This document shows, one piece after another, positions 23,706 through 32,652 of a DNA stretch of 64,000 nucleotides (position 1 is its first letter; each line of letters opens with the position of its first letter). The notes under the pieces were generated by a model. The model searched no databases. It saw only the letters and a program-made list of their open reading frames with translations, and had not been told where the DNA came from. This DNA comes from Telluribacter sp035998675. GTDB lineage: Bacteria > Bacteroidota > Bacteroidia > Cytophagales > Spirosomataceae. A program made the position numbers and the translations under genes. The stretch covers positions 372,001-436,000 of the forward strand of contig NZ_DASYHI010000015.1 of NCBI RefSeq assembly GCF_035998675.1, read 5' to 3'.

Positions 23706-25967
23706 TCAGGATACGGCGTTCAGGTTAGCGTCAAAACGTAGTACTTTAAAAACGCCGTCGACCCGGTCGAGCTTGTTAATGAGCATATCCAGGTGCTTGG
23801 TGTCCTGCACGTACAAACGGATATCTCCTTCAAAGACCCCGTCTTTGGTATCAATGGTAATACCCCGCATGTTTATATTCAACTCATTGGATATAATACG
23901 GGTTACGTCGTTGACCAGACCCATCCGGTCGGTGCCGGTAATACGCAGTCCCGCCAGAAACGCCTTTTCTTTCTGGGACTTCCATTTGGCCTTAATGACC
24001 CGGTTGCCGTGCTTGGACATCAGCTCCACGGCGTTGGGACAGGTAGTACGGTGAATTTTTATGCCTTCGTTAATTGTCACAAAACCAAAAACATCGTCTC
24101 CGGCGATGGGGTTACAGCAGGCGGCCAGCTTATAGTCAATTTTATCCATATCCTCCCCAATCAGCAGCGTGTCGCTGTCGGCGCGGTCGCCGTGGATATT
24201 CTTAAGCAGACTGGTAAAAGCTTTTCCATCCGGTGCCTCCTCGGGACTAATCTTGCTCTTGCGGTCTTTGGCCTCTTTGTACTTTTTAAACTTCTTAAGC
24301 TCATCCAGGTGAATGTAGCCTTTCCCAAGCCGGTAGAAAAGATCAGCGGGGGTTTTGCATTCAAAGAAAGCGCGTAGCTGGTTAATAACTTCGTGGTTGA
24401 CCTCAACCCCCAGCGTTTTCAGTTTTTTCTCGGTCACTTGCCGCCCGTCTATTTCGTAGCGGCGGCTTTCTTCCTTGAGGTACTCTTTAATGCGCCCCCG
24501 TGCCTTGGAGGTAACCACAATCCGGAGCCAGTCCTCATTGGGCTTTTGCTTGTTGGAAGTAATGATCTCGACCTGATCCCCGTTGTGCAGGACGTAGCTG
24601 ATAGGTACCAGGGTACCTCCTACCTTAGCCGCCATACACCGGGCCCCTACTTCCGAGTGAATATCAAAGGCAAAGTCCAGGGCGGTGGCGCCGCGCTGCA
24701 GTACTTTCAGCTCTCCCTTGGGTGTAAATACAAATACTTCTTCCGTAAACAGGTTGCTCCGGAATTCGTCCAGAAACTCAATGGCGGCGGTTTTGTCGCC
24801 CAGGCCGTTTTCGAGCGTTTCGCGCACCTGGTTAATCCAGGTTTCGATATTACCGCGCACGTTGGTGTTGTTACCCTTGTACTTCCAGTGGGCGGCGTAA
24901 CCTTTTTCGGCTATCTCGTCCATACGGGCCGTCCGGACCTGTACCTCTACCCACTGTCCGCTCTTGCTCATCACCGTCGAGTGCAGCGACTGGTAGCCGT
25001 TGGCCCGGGGGGTACTTATCCAGTCTTTGAGCCGGTCCGGATTGGGCTTGAAATGATCGGTAACAATAGAGTACGCCTGCCAGCAGAAAGCTTTTTCGCG
25101 TTCAAACTCGGGGGGAGAATCCAGGATAATCCGGATAGCAAACAAGTCGTAGATTTCTTCAAAGGGCTTGTTCTGCTTACGCATTTTATTCCAGATGGAA
25201 TAAATAGACTTGGGACGTCCCTTAATAACGTACTTGAATCCGGCCTCGTCAAGGTCGTGTTCGATGGGATCGGTAAAGCGGGCAATGAAGCGATCGCGGG
25301 CCGTTTTGGTTTCGCGGAGTTTGCGGGCCACGGCGCGGTAGGCCTCCGGCTCGGTGTACTTAAGGTAGAGGTCTTCCAGCTCCGACTTAATAGCGTACAG
25401 CCCCAGGCGGTGCGCCAATGGTGCGTATATATATATAGTCTCGGAGGCTATCTTAAGTTGCTTGTCGCGCGGCATGCTGTCGAGCGTACGCATGTTGTGC
25501 AGGCGGTCGGCCAGCTTGATCAGGATCACGCGCACATCGTCCGACAGCGTCAGCAGCATCTTCCGGAAGTTCTCGGCCTGCTGTGACGAGCCGTACTCAA
25601 ACTTTCCGGAGATTTTGGTTAGCCCGTCGATAATCTGAGCTACCTTTTTACCAAACATACGGTCAATGTCCTCAATAGACATATCGGTGTCCTCGACCAC
25701 GTCGTGCAGCAGCGCCGACACAATACCCGTGGTCCCCAGCCCAATCTCCTCCACCACGATCTGCGCTACGGCCAACGGATGATAAATATACGGCTCTCCC
25801 GACCTCCTGCGCATTTCTTTATGAGCTTCTACGGAGGTATTGAAAGCCTTTTTGATTAGCTTGGCATCGTTGTCCTTAAGATATGGCTTCGCTGTACGCA
25901 ACAGCTTTCGGTATCTTTTAAGTATCTCTTTCCGCTCCTGCTCGAGATCAATCACAATAGCTTCCAC
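23706..25967 (-). CDS. Bifunctional (p)ppGpp synthetase/hydrolase, RelA/SpoT (RSH) family
   Basis: 753 residues, the full length of a long RSH enzyme. The hydrolase domain keeps H63 (YIYHPL) and the HD motif H88-D89 with E92-D93 (LLHDVVEDTD), so hydrolysis should be intact. The synthetase domain shows RPKSIYSIWNKMRKQ and the YQSLHSTV segment. The TGS domain follows at about residues 410-470 (VFVFTPKGELKVLQRGATALDFAF), then the helical region, the CCNPIAGDD zinc-finger-like segment and a C-terminal ACT domain. It controls the stringent response. It stands alone, with the tRNA-Leu gene divergent upstream. Confidence 0.95.
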   Translation of the reverse strand: MEAIVIDLEQERKEILKRYRKLLRTAKPYLKDNDAKLIKKAFNTSVEAHKEMRRRSGEPYIYHPLAVAQIVVEEIGLGTTGIVSALLHDVVEDTDMSIEDIDRMFGKKVAQIIDGLTKISGKFEYGSSQQAENFRKMLLTLSDDVRVILIKLADRLHNMRTLDSMPRDKQLKIASETIYIYAPLAHRLGLYAIKSELEDLYLKYTEPEAYRAVARKLRETKTARDRFIARFTDPIEHDLDEAGFKYVIKGRPKSIYSIWNKMRKQNKPFEEIYDLFAIRIILDSPPEFEREKAFCWQAYSIVTDHFKPNPDRLKDWISTPRANGYQSLHSTVMSKSGQWVEVQVRTARMDEIAEKGYAAHWKYKGNNTNVRGNIETWINQVRETLENGLGDKTAAIEFLDEFRSNLFTEEVFVFTPKGELKVLQRGATALDFAFDIHSEVGARCMAAKVGGTLVPISYVLHNGDQVEIITSNKQKPNEDWLRIVVTSKARGRIKEYLKEESRRYEIDGRQVTEKKLKTLGVEVNHEVINQLRAFFECKTPADLFYRLGKGYIHLDELKKFKKYKEAKDRKSKISPEEAPDGKAFTSLLKNIHGDRADSDTLLIGEDMDKIDYKLAACCNPIAGDDVFGFVTINEGIKIHRTTCPNAVELMSKHGNRVIKAKWKSQKEKAFLAGLRITGTDRMGLVNDVTRIISNELNINMRGITIDTKDGVFEGDIRLYVQDTKHLDMLINKLDRVDGVFKVLRFDANLNAVS

Positions 25968-26088
25968 ATGTTTCTTTTTTTTCTGAAACTCTTTGTACCA
26001 AAATAACGGATTACCTGACGGATTACAATAGCAATTTTTAAAAGCTTAAAACTTGCCCAAAAATTAGGAACATTTATAAATATATATT

Positions 26089-26096
26089 TACCTTTG
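26089..26096 (+). promoter_or_regulatory. Likely -7 promoter box for tRNA-Leu
   Basis: TACCTTTG matches the Bacteroidota TAnnTTTG element 46 bp upstream of the tRNA, downstream of an AT-rich stretch. No clear -33 element was found at the normal distance. Confidence 0.55.
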
Positions 26097-26142
26097 CACT
26101 CCCAAAATCAATTATCTCCTTTCGGGGAGCTGATTACCAAAC

Positions 26143-26224
26143 GCGGGCGTGGCGGAACTGGTAGACGTGCTAGACTTAGGATCTAGTGCCGCAAGGCGTG
26201 GGGGTTCGATTCCCTCCGCCCGTA
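26143..26224 (+). tRNA. tRNA-Leu (anticodon UAG)
   Basis: An 82-nt gene. The acceptor stem GCGGGCG (26143-26149) pairs with 26217-26223, with a G-U at the end. The anticodon stem CTAGA/TCTAG encloses the loop CTTAGGA, giving anticodon TAG at 26177-26179. A short variable arm precedes the T-arm GGGGG TTCGATT CCCTC. The discriminator is A26224, as in leucine tRNAs. CCA is not encoded. Confidence 0.95.
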
Positions 26225-26302
26225 CGAAAATAGGGTGGACGGGGCCTATATTCCCTACTATAAGTTGTTATTAGTATTGAATAGCTCCGTAGCAAACCCG
26301 TC

Positions 26303-26336
26303 AAAAGCCCTCAGACCGTTAGTTTTGAGGGCTTTT
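26303..26336 (+). terminator. Terminator of tRNA-Leu
   Basis: An 11-bp stem (26303-26313 with 26326-26336), followed by TTTTCTGTTTTAATTT, lies 79 bp past the tRNA. The rest of 26337-26477 is AT-rich and probably carries the tig promoter. Confidence 0.85.
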
Positions 26337-26477
26337 CTGTTTTAATTTCTTTGGAAAAAAGCCCTTTCCCCGGGCGTACAATGCAGGAAGAAAAAAGGAG
26401 AGTACCCGATTATTAACCTGTCCGTAAGTAACTTGAATTATAGGATTTTTATTTTAATATAACTGCATAACTAACCA

Positions 26478-27824
26478 ATGGAAGTTCTGTTAGAGAAGAG
26501 CTCGCCGACCACGGCTTCGCTCAAAGTGATGCTTACCCGGGAAGACTACCAACCCAAGGTAGATAAAACCATCAAAGATTACTCCAAGCGGGTCAATCTG
26601 AAAGGGTTCCGGCCCGGGAAGGTACCTACGCATGTTGTAAATCGTATGTATGGCAAGAGCATTCTGGTGGATGAAGTAAACCATATGCTTAGCCACGCCG
26701 TGAGCGACTATATCCGTGATAACAAGCTTCAGATAGTAGGTGACCCCCTGCCCGACCGCGAAAAAGCGGCCGCCATCGACTGGGACCAGCAGACCGAATT
26801 TGAGTTTGTGTACGACCTGGGGCTGGCCACCGACTTTGAAATTGATTTCAGTACTATTCCGGCGGTACCTCACTACACCATCAACGCCGACGAGCAGGAG
26901 TTGGAAAGTACCCTTACCAACCTGCGCGAGCGCTTTGCCGACAGCAGCCATCCGGAGGTTTCCGAAGAAGGTGATATGCTGTACGGAGAGCTGAAGCAGG
27001 AGTCGTCGGAGTTCTCGACCAAAACGGCCATCCCGACCAGGCAGCTTAACGCCGAGAGCCTGTCTAAGTTTGTAGGCATAAACAAAGGGGACAGCCTTAC
27101 TTTCGATATCCAGAATACCTTTGCTGACGCTTCGGCCATTGCCCACGTGACCGGCAAGAAAAAAGAAGACGTGGAGCAGCTTTCGGGTGAGTTTACCTTT
27201 GTGGTAGAAGATATTACCCGCACCGCCCCCGCCGAAGTAAACCAGGAGTTTTTTGACAAGGTACTCGGACCGGGTCAAGTAGAAAACGAAGAGCAGTTCC
27301 GCGAAAAGGTACTTGAAATAATCAAGAGCAACTACGCCCGCGAAGCCGAAACCCTGCTTCGCCGCGATATGGAGCAGGCCCTGCTGAACTCTGTTTCCAT
27401 TGAGCTGCCGGCCGACTTCCTGAAGGACTGGCTCGAGCGCAGCAACGAAGGCAAGTTCAGCCGTGAGCAGATTGAAGAACAGTACGACGATTTTGAGAAA
27501 TCGCTGAAACTAAGCCTGATCAAAAATAAGATTGCTGAAAAGCATGATGTAAAGGTAGAGTACCCCGAACTGCTCGAATACACCCGCAATATGGTACGTG
27601 GCCAGTTTGGCATGTACGGCGAAGACGACAGCATGAAGGATACCATTGACCGCATCGCGGCCGGGTACCTGGCTGACAAAGAGCGCGACAACTACTCTAA
27701 CGTGTTCAATCAGGTATTTGACAGCAAGGTACTTGACGTAATCCGGGACCAGATAGCTACCGATGAGCAGACCGTCGAAGTAAGCGAGTTTGAGCGCATA
27801 GCCCGCGGCGAGGACAAAGAGTAA
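26478..27824 (+). CDS. tig: Trigger factor (ribosome-associated chaperone, PPIase family)
   Basis: 448 residues with the trigger factor layout: an N-terminal ribosome-binding domain (about 1-115, with VNLKGFRPGKVPTHVVNRMYG, the signature GFRxGKxP), a middle PPIase-like domain with little similarity to FKBP, as is usual in Bacteroidota, and a helical C-terminal chaperone domain ending with an acidic tail. It is encoded upstream of clpP and clpX, a conserved order, with one regulator gene inserted between on the opposite strand. Confidence 0.92.
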   Translation: MEVLLEKSSPTTASLKVMLTREDYQPKVDKTIKDYSKRVNLKGFRPGKVPTHVVNRMYGKSILVDEVNHMLSHAVSDYIRDNKLQIVGDPLPDREKAAAIDWDQQTEFEFVYDLGLATDFEIDFSTIPAVPHYTINADEQELESTLTNLRERFADSSHPEVSEEGDMLYGELKQESSEFSTKTAIPTRQLNAESLSKFVGINKGDSLTFDIQNTFADASAIAHVTGKKKEDVEQLSGEFTFVVEDITRTAPAEVNQEFFDKVLGPGQVENEEQFREKVLEIIKSNYAREAETLLRRDMEQALLNSVSIELPADFLKDWLERSNEGKFSREQIEEQYDDFEKSLKLSLIKNKIAEKHDVKVEYPELLEYTRNMVRGQFGMYGEDDSMKDTIDRIAAGYLADKERDNYSNVFNQVFDSKVLDVIRDQIATDEQTVEVSEFERIARGEDKE

Positions 27825-27868
27825 GTAGCTTGGGGCTTCCCTGGTTTCTGATAAGTACTACAATAAAT

Positions 27869-27911
27869 AAAAACGGCGGGCCGGAGCAATTTGCCCCGGC
27901 CCGCCGTTTTT
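27869..27911. terminator. Strong terminator between tig and the XRE gene
   Basis: A 16-bp perfect stem (27869-27884 with 27896-27911), flanked by A and T runs, follows tig by 44 bp. It is symmetric and can end both tig and the convergent regulator gene. Confidence 0.9.
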
Positions 27912-28027
27912 ATAAGAGGTACCTCTAAATACTAATACAGGCTTCCTGGTACCACTTTACCACTCGTAAACAATTGAAAGCTCTAAGCAAAAATGCCTAA
28001 AGCATACAGCCTACCGCTTAAAGCCCT

Positions 28028-28414
28028 TTAAAACCCAATCTTCTCCCGGCTTTCCTGGGCTTTACGAACCAGGGCCGCCGCTACCCATTCCTGAAACTTA
28101 CGCTGCCACTGTTCCAGCGCCTGGCGCAACTGGGCGTTTTCGAGGTTGAGGCGCTGGTTTTCCCGGTGCAGCCATTCGGTTTCGGTCAGGGTACCTGCGG
28201 CTGACCAGCCTAGTAGTTCCGGCAGGGGTACCTCAAGTACCTGTGTAATTTTTTCCAGCCGCGACAGCGTCAGTTCGGTGCGGCCGCGTTCGATATCACC
28301 GTAGGCCGTAGTAGACAGACCGAGCGTGTCGGCCATATTTTCCTGCGATAAGCCTTTCTGTAGGCGTAACTGGCGCAGGCGCTCTGGTAAGTTAGCTACT
28401 GTTTGCATACCCAT
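28028..28414 (-). CDS. XRE-family transcriptional regulator with C-terminal coiled coil
   Basis: 128 residues. An N-terminal helix-turn-helix of the Cro/C1 (XRE) type spans about residues 8-65 (LRQLRLQKGLSQENMADTLGLSTTAYGDIERGRTEL). It is followed by a leucine-rich helix (RENQRLNLENAQLRQALEQW) that looks like a dimerising coiled coil. It is divergent from clpP, with an inverted repeat in the shared promoter region (28445-28487) that could be its operator. The ATG at 28414 is used; an ATG two codons later is equally possible. Confidence 0.88.
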   Translation of the reverse strand: MGMQTVANLPERLRQLRLQKGLSQENMADTLGLSTTAYGDIERGRTELTLSRLEKITQVLEVPLPELLGWSAAGTLTETEWLHRENQRLNLENAQLRQALEQWQRKFQEWVAAALVRKAQESREKIGF

Positions 28415-28444
28415 TCCGGAATCATTAGTGGTCTGTAAAAGTCG

Positions 28445-28487
28445 CCTTATCGGTTGTTCCGACTATTTATCAGTCTTGCCGATAAGG
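28445..28487. promoter_or_regulatory. Inverted repeat between the XRE gene and clpP, possible operator
   Basis: CCTTATCGG (28445-28453) and CCGATAAGG (28479-28487) are exact inverted 9-mers whose outer ends span 43 bp, with a further ACT/AGT symmetry between them. They lie 31 bp upstream of the XRE start and 144 bp upstream of clpP. This is a plausible autoregulatory site for the XRE protein. Confidence 0.45.
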
Positions 28488-28630
28488 ATAATCTGAAATA
28501 ATACCCATTTTTGTAAAGAACAACCCAAAGCCGCAGAACATTCATGCGAAACTAAGTCTTTGTGGTTTTGGTTGTTTTTGTTATCACTTATTTTCAACTT
28601 GTCATTTTCAAAATCATTAAATGAATAGGA

Positions 28631-29305
28631 ATGAATCACGGAGACGAATTTAGAAAATACGCTGTACACCACCTGGGCATGAATGGCCTGACCGTAGACG
28701 GCTACGTAAAACACACCGTTGAAAACATGACCCGCGCCGTTATTGAAGAGCGCCCCATGAATTTCCGCGAGGTTGATGTATTCTCCCGTCTGATGGCCGA
28801 CCGCATTATTTTTATGGGTACCGGCGTAGACGACAATATTGCCAATATTATAGTGGCCCAGCTGCTGTTCCTGGAGTCGGCCGACGCCAAGAAGGATATC
28901 CTGATGTACATCAACAGCCCCGGTGGCTCGGTGTACGCCGGTTTGGGTATTTATGATACCATGCAGTACGTTCGTCCCGACGTAGCTACCGTATGTACCA
29001 GCCTGGCGGCTTCGATGGGAGCCGTATTGCTGGCCGGCGGAGCCGCCGGTAAGCGGGCCGCGCTTCCCCACGCCCGCGTCATGATTCACCAGCCTTCGGG
29101 TGGCGCTCAGGGGCAGTCGACCGACATTGAAATCACGGCCCGTGAAATTATCAAACTGCGCGATGAGTTGTACGAGATTCTGGCCAAGCATACTGGTCAA
29201 ACGAAGGAAACCATTGAGAAAGACTCGGACCGGGATAAGTGGTTCCGGTCTGGTGAGGCCAGAGACTATGGTCTTATTGACGAGATTCTTACGCGCGACA
29301 AATAA
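28631..29305 (+). CDS. clpP: ATP-dependent Clp protease proteolytic subunit
   Basis: A 224-residue serine protease that forms the double heptameric chamber and works with ClpX. The catalytic triad is visible as S128 (SLAASMGA), H153 (MIHQPSGG) and D202 (DRDKWF, by spacing to E. coli ClpP). The oxyanion region NSPGGSV is present. The protein has an extra N-terminal stretch relative to E. coli ClpP, possibly a propeptide. A terminator lies 23 bp after the stop, so clpX probably needs its own promoter or read-through. Confidence 0.95.
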   Translation: MNHGDEFRKYAVHHLGMNGLTVDGYVKHTVENMTRAVIEERPMNFREVDVFSRLMADRIIFMGTGVDDNIANIIVAQLLFLESADAKKDILMYINSPGGSVYAGLGIYDTMQYVRPDVATVCTSLAASMGAVLLAGGAAGKRAALPHARVMIHQPSGGAQGQSTDIEITAREIIKLRDELYEILAKHTGQTKETIEKDSDRDKWFRSGEARDYGLIDEILTRDK

Positions 29306-29618
29306 AAAAAGAGGACTATCCCCTTCTGAAAAAACCTGTGAGGTATCCCTGAGAGCCTTACAGGTTTTTTTTTAGGCCCTGGTACCCGGCCCGCTTGGTT
29401 AGCCGACCAAAAAACCGGAACTTTACGAACTTTTCTGTCCGGGTTGGGGTAGTACTCCCAATCGCTACAAGCGAAAGGCAGGGGCCGGAACTTCGTTTCC
29501 TGCGTCATATTGCAACGGGCAGGACAGAAAACAATGAATACTACTACCCAACCAAAGGGCCTATTCTCCTAAATACCTGACAGCTGACTCTTATTTTTCT
29601 ATTATATAAATTGACGAA
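29306..29618. other. clpP-clpX intergenic region with terminator and structured leader
   Basis: 313 bp without a gene. A terminator occupies 29329-29370. The rest shows two inverted pairs that cross each other: 29431-29440 with 29522-29531 (10 bp, exact), and 29442-29454 with 29540-29551 (12 bp apart from one extra G). A 9-bp direct repeat CCGGAACTT occurs at 29415 and 29485. The last 60 bp are AT-rich. Open frames on both strands here lack features of real genes. Confidence 0.6.
29329..29370 (+). terminator. Terminator of clpP
   Basis: An 11-bp stem (29329-29339 with 29360-29370) is followed by a run of eight Ts. Confidence 0.85.
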
Positions 29619-30860
29619 ATGGCACAAGTAAGTTGTTCATTCTGCGGACGCCGAAAAAACGAAGTGGAACTTTTACTTTCGGGAATAGATGCCCATATCT
29701 GTAATCACTGCATTACGCAGGGGCATCAGGTGGTGATGGAAGAGATGAACCCGAAGGAGAAGAAAGAAAAGAAACCAAAGCTACCCAAGCTCAACCTGAT
29801 TACGCCGGTCGAGATGAAGCAGTTTCTGGAGCAGTACGTCATCGGGCAGGATGAAGCCAAGCGTACGCTGGCGGTAGCGGTCTACAATCATTACAAACGC
29901 CTTACCCAGCCCGTGTCGGACGACGATGTAATTATTGAGAAGTCCAACATTATTATGGTAGGTGAAACCGGTACGGGAAAAACCTTCCTGGCCCGCTCCA
30001 TCGCCCGCATTCTGCAGGTACCTTTTTGTATTGCCGACGCCACTACCGTAACCGAAGCCGGCTACGTGGGTGAAGACGTCGAGACCATTCTGACCCGCCT
30101 GCTACAGGCCGCCGACTACAACGTGGAAGCCGCCGAGCGGGGCATTGTCTACATTGACGAAATTGATAAGGTGTCGCGCAAGTCTGACAACCCCTCCATT
30201 ACCCGCGACGTAAGCGGCGAGGGGGTGCAGCAGGCCATGCTTAAGCTCCTGGAGGGTTCTATCGTGAACGTACCGCCGCAGGGGGGCCGCAAGCACCCCG
30301 ACCAGAAGATGATCGCCCTGAATACGGAGAACATCCTGTTTATATGTGGTGGCGCTTTTGACGGTATCGAGCGCCATATTGCCAAGCGGATCAATACCCG
30401 CCCTATCGGGTTCTCGGGCGACAACCGCATCATTGAAATATTTGACAAAGGCAACCTGATGCGGTACGTAACGGCGCAGGATCTGAAGTCGTTCGGGCTG
30501 ATACCCGAGTTGATCGGCCGTTTGCCGGTACTGACGCACCTTGACCCGCTCGACCGCCCTACCCTTAAGCGTATCCTGACCGAACCCAGAAACGCCCTGG
30601 TGAAGCAGTATAAAAAGCTGTTCAGCATGGAGGATATCGACATTCACTTTGAAGATGACGTACTGGACTATATCGTTGACCAGGCCGATGCCTACAAACT
30701 GGGCGCGCGCGGTTTGCGGGCTATCTGCGAGTCCATCATGACCGACGCCATGTTTGAGCTGCCTTCTATAAAAGAAGTGAAGGAATTTACGGTTTCACTG
30801 GACTACGCCCGCGATAAGTTTGAGAAATCATCCCTTTCGCTGCTGCGCTCGGTAGCATAG
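29619..30860 (+). CDS. clpX: ATP-dependent Clp protease, ATP-binding subunit ClpX
   Basis: 413 residues, the normal ClpX length. The N-terminal zinc-binding domain has C6, C9, C28 and C31. The AAA+ module carries Walker A GETGTGKT, Walker B VYIDEIDK, sensor residues and the ClpP-contacting IGF loop in RPIGFSGDN. It unfolds tagged proteins and feeds them to ClpP, encoded upstream on the same strand. A long leader (see 29306-29618) precedes the ATG. Confidence 0.96.
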   Translation: MAQVSCSFCGRRKNEVELLLSGIDAHICNHCITQGHQVVMEEMNPKEKKEKKPKLPKLNLITPVEMKQFLEQYVIGQDEAKRTLAVAVYNHYKRLTQPVSDDDVIIEKSNIIMVGETGTGKTFLARSIARILQVPFCIADATTVTEAGYVGEDVETILTRLLQAADYNVEAAERGIVYIDEIDKVSRKSDNPSITRDVSGEGVQQAMLKLLEGSIVNVPPQGGRKHPDQKMIALNTENILFICGGAFDGIERHIAKRINTRPIGFSGDNRIIEIFDKGNLMRYVTAQDLKSFGLIPELIGRLPVLTHLDPLDRPTLKRILTEPRNALVKQYKKLFSMEDIDIHFEDDVLDYIVDQADAYKLGARGLRAICESIMTDAMFELPSIKEVKEFTVSLDYARDKFEKSSLSLLRSVA

Positions 30861-30883
30861 CTAATCCGCTAATCTTACCCCCT

Positions 30884-30913
30884 ACCCCCGCCTTTCTGAA
30901 AGAGCGGGGGTAT
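30884..30913 (+). terminator. Terminator of clpX
   Basis: A 9-bp GC-rich stem (30884-30892 with 30905-30913), followed by seven Ts, begins 24 bp after the clpX stop codon. Confidence 0.9.
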
Positions 30914-30966
30914 TTTTTTGATAAAGTTTCTTTATTTTGGACCCATATTTCAAAATTTAGCGAATC

Positions 30967-31755
30967 GTGGAAAACTGGCTATCTAATAAATCTATTGTTA
31001 TAATCGGTGGAACTACCGGTTTGGGACTATCGGCCGCTCAGGCATTTGTGCGGAATGGCGCCAACGTAGTAGTAGTGGGTCGTAATCCCGAGAGCTGTCT
31101 CATGGCGGAGGTGGAGCTGGGGCGTCAGGTACGCGCCAAGCAGGGCGATGCTACCCAACCCCAAACCGCGCTTGATGCTATTCAGTTGTGTGTCCGTGAG
31201 TTTGGCAGCTTTGACGGCCTGTACCACGTAGCGGGTGGCAGCGGTCGCAAGTACGGCGACGGCCCCCTACACGAGCTTACGCTGGAAGGCTGGAACCGCA
31301 CCTTTGAAATGAACATGACCTCGCTGATGCTCTCCAACCAGGCCGCCGTTCAGGCTTTTATGGGGCTGAACAAAGGAGGAACCATTCTGAATATCGGTTC
31401 GGTACTGGGACAGTCACCTTCGCCGCACTACTTCTCTACCCACGCTTACGCCGCCTCCAAGTCGGCCGTGATCGGGTTTACCAAGTCGGTGGCTTCCTAC
31501 TACGCCCGCTACGATATCCGGATCAATGTGCTGGCGCCCGCGCTGGTAGATACCCCCATGTCTCAACGGGCCTCGAAGGACGACCAGATCCTGAAATTTA
31601 TCCAGCAGAAACAACCCCTCGACGGCGGGCGCAACGGCATACCTGCTGATCTGGACGGCGCGGCGGTCTATTTCATGTCGGACTACTCTAAATTTGCTAC
31701 CGGTCAGGTATTGACCGTCGACGGTGGCTGGGCGCTCACCGAAGGTCAATACTGA
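30967..31755 (+). CDS. Short-chain dehydrogenase/reductase (SDR)
   Basis: A 262-residue classical SDR. The NAD(P)-binding motif GGTTGLG lies at about residues 14-20, NVVVVGRNPESC follows the second strand, and the catalytic residues are in the S..HAYAASKSAV segment (Tyr and Lys of YxxxK). The C-terminal GQVLTVDGGWALTEGQY is typical. The start is GTG at 30967. It lies 9 bp upstream of the ROK kinase gene, so the two form an operon; a sugar or sugar-derivative substrate is a reasonable guess. Confidence 0.9.
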   Translation: MENWLSNKSIVIIGGTTGLGLSAAQAFVRNGANVVVVGRNPESCLMAEVELGRQVRAKQGDATQPQTALDAIQLCVREFGSFDGLYHVAGGSGRKYGDGPLHELTLEGWNRTFEMNMTSLMLSNQAAVQAFMGLNKGGTILNIGSVLGQSPSPHYFSTHAYAASKSAVIGFTKSVASYYARYDIRINVLAPALVDTPMSQRASKDDQILKFIQQKQPLDGGRNGIPADLDGAAVYFMSDYSKFATGQVLTVDGGWALTEGQY

Positions 31756-31764
31756 GCCGGAGCT

Positions 31765-32652
31765 ATGAGCGTCGCGATAGGCATTGACCTGGGAGGTACC
31801 AACATAAAAGGCATCCTGATAAACGAGGCGGGGGAAGTACTTAAACAACACTACATACCTACGCAGGACGATGCGCAAGGGCTATGGCGGGAAAACGTAA
31901 AGGAAATGGTCAGGTACCTGCAGAACTACTGGCAGGAGCCCGTAAGTACCGTGGGGCTTTCCGCCCCCGGACTGCCCGACGCCACCAACCGCAGTATTGC
32001 GTTTCTGCCCAACCGCCTCCCCGGACTGGAAAACTTCGTTTGGGGTGATTGTTTTGAACTACCTACCTACGTACTCAACGACGCCCACGCCGCCCTCATG
32101 GCCGAAGCCGCCTTTGGTGCCGCCATGGGCGACCGGAATGTAGTACTTTTGACCCTGGGTACGGGCGTAGGGGGCGGTATCCTGCTCAACGGCGAACTTT
32201 ACCAGGGCCTCTCGCAGATGGCCGGACACCTGGGCCACCTGTGCCTCAACACCAGCGACGACGAGTGCAGCATAGTAGGTATGCCGGGCAGCTTAGAGTA
32301 CGCCATCGGTAACTACTCCGTAGCCAAACGCTCCCGCAACCGCTTTACCTCTACCTGGGAACTAGTCGAAGCTTACCGCCAGGGCGACCACTTTGCCTCC
32401 TACGTATGGCTCCATTCGGTACGGTCACTGGCGGTGGCGCTGAGTTCTATCATCAATGTATTCTCACCCGAGCGTATTGTGCTGGCGGGGGGCATTACCC
32501 TGGCCGATGACGCTCTGTTTGAGCCGCTCCGCTCCTTTCTCGACGTGTACGAATGGCGGCCGGGCGGCAAACAAACGCCCATTGTCCAGGCGCAGTTCGG
32601 CGACATGGCCGGGGCTATCGGGGCGGCGAGTTTTGCGCTGAGAAAGAGTTAG
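31765..32652 (+). CDS. ROK family sugar kinase (glucokinase-like)
   Basis: 295 residues. The phosphate-1 motif GIDLGGTNIKG opens the protein, the catalytic Asp lies in VLNDAHAALMAEA, and GTGVGGGIL and LAGGITLADD fit the ATPase fold. The zinc-binding region is unusual. Where most ROK proteins have a CxCGxxGCxE cluster, this one reads CLNTSDDECSIVGMPGSLE, so part of the cluster appears lost. The kinase is translated with the SDR upstream. Substrate candidates are glucose or N-acetyl-hexosamines. Confidence 0.88.
   Translation: MSVAIGIDLGGTNIKGILINEAGEVLKQHYIPTQDDAQGLWRENVKEMVRYLQNYWQEPVSTVGLSAPGLPDATNRSIAFLPNRLPGLENFVWGDCFELPTYVLNDAHAALMAEAAFGAAMGDRNVVLLTLGTGVGGGILLNGELYQGLSQMAGHLGHLCLNTSDDECSIVGMPGSLEYAIGNYSVAKRSRNRFTSTWELVEAYRQGDHFASYVWLHSVRSLAVALSSIINVFSPERIVLAGGITLADDALFEPLRSFLDVYEWRPGGKQTPIVQAQFGDMAGAIGAASFALRKS

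Noticed and set aside
25425..25440. TATATATATATA tract considered as promoter
   Set aside because: It lies inside the RelA/SpoT coding sequence and encodes Ile-Tyr-Ile-Tyr in a conserved segment.
24393..25586. Long open frame on the plus strand antisense to the RelA/SpoT gene
   Set aside because: It lies wholly inside a clear coding gene on the other strand, its protein has no recognisable motif, and its composition fits a mirror of the real codons.
29266..29580. Small open frames on both strands between clpP and clpX
   Set aside because: They overlap the clpP end and its terminator, have no start-site features, and give low-complexity peptides; the region is better explained as terminator and leader.
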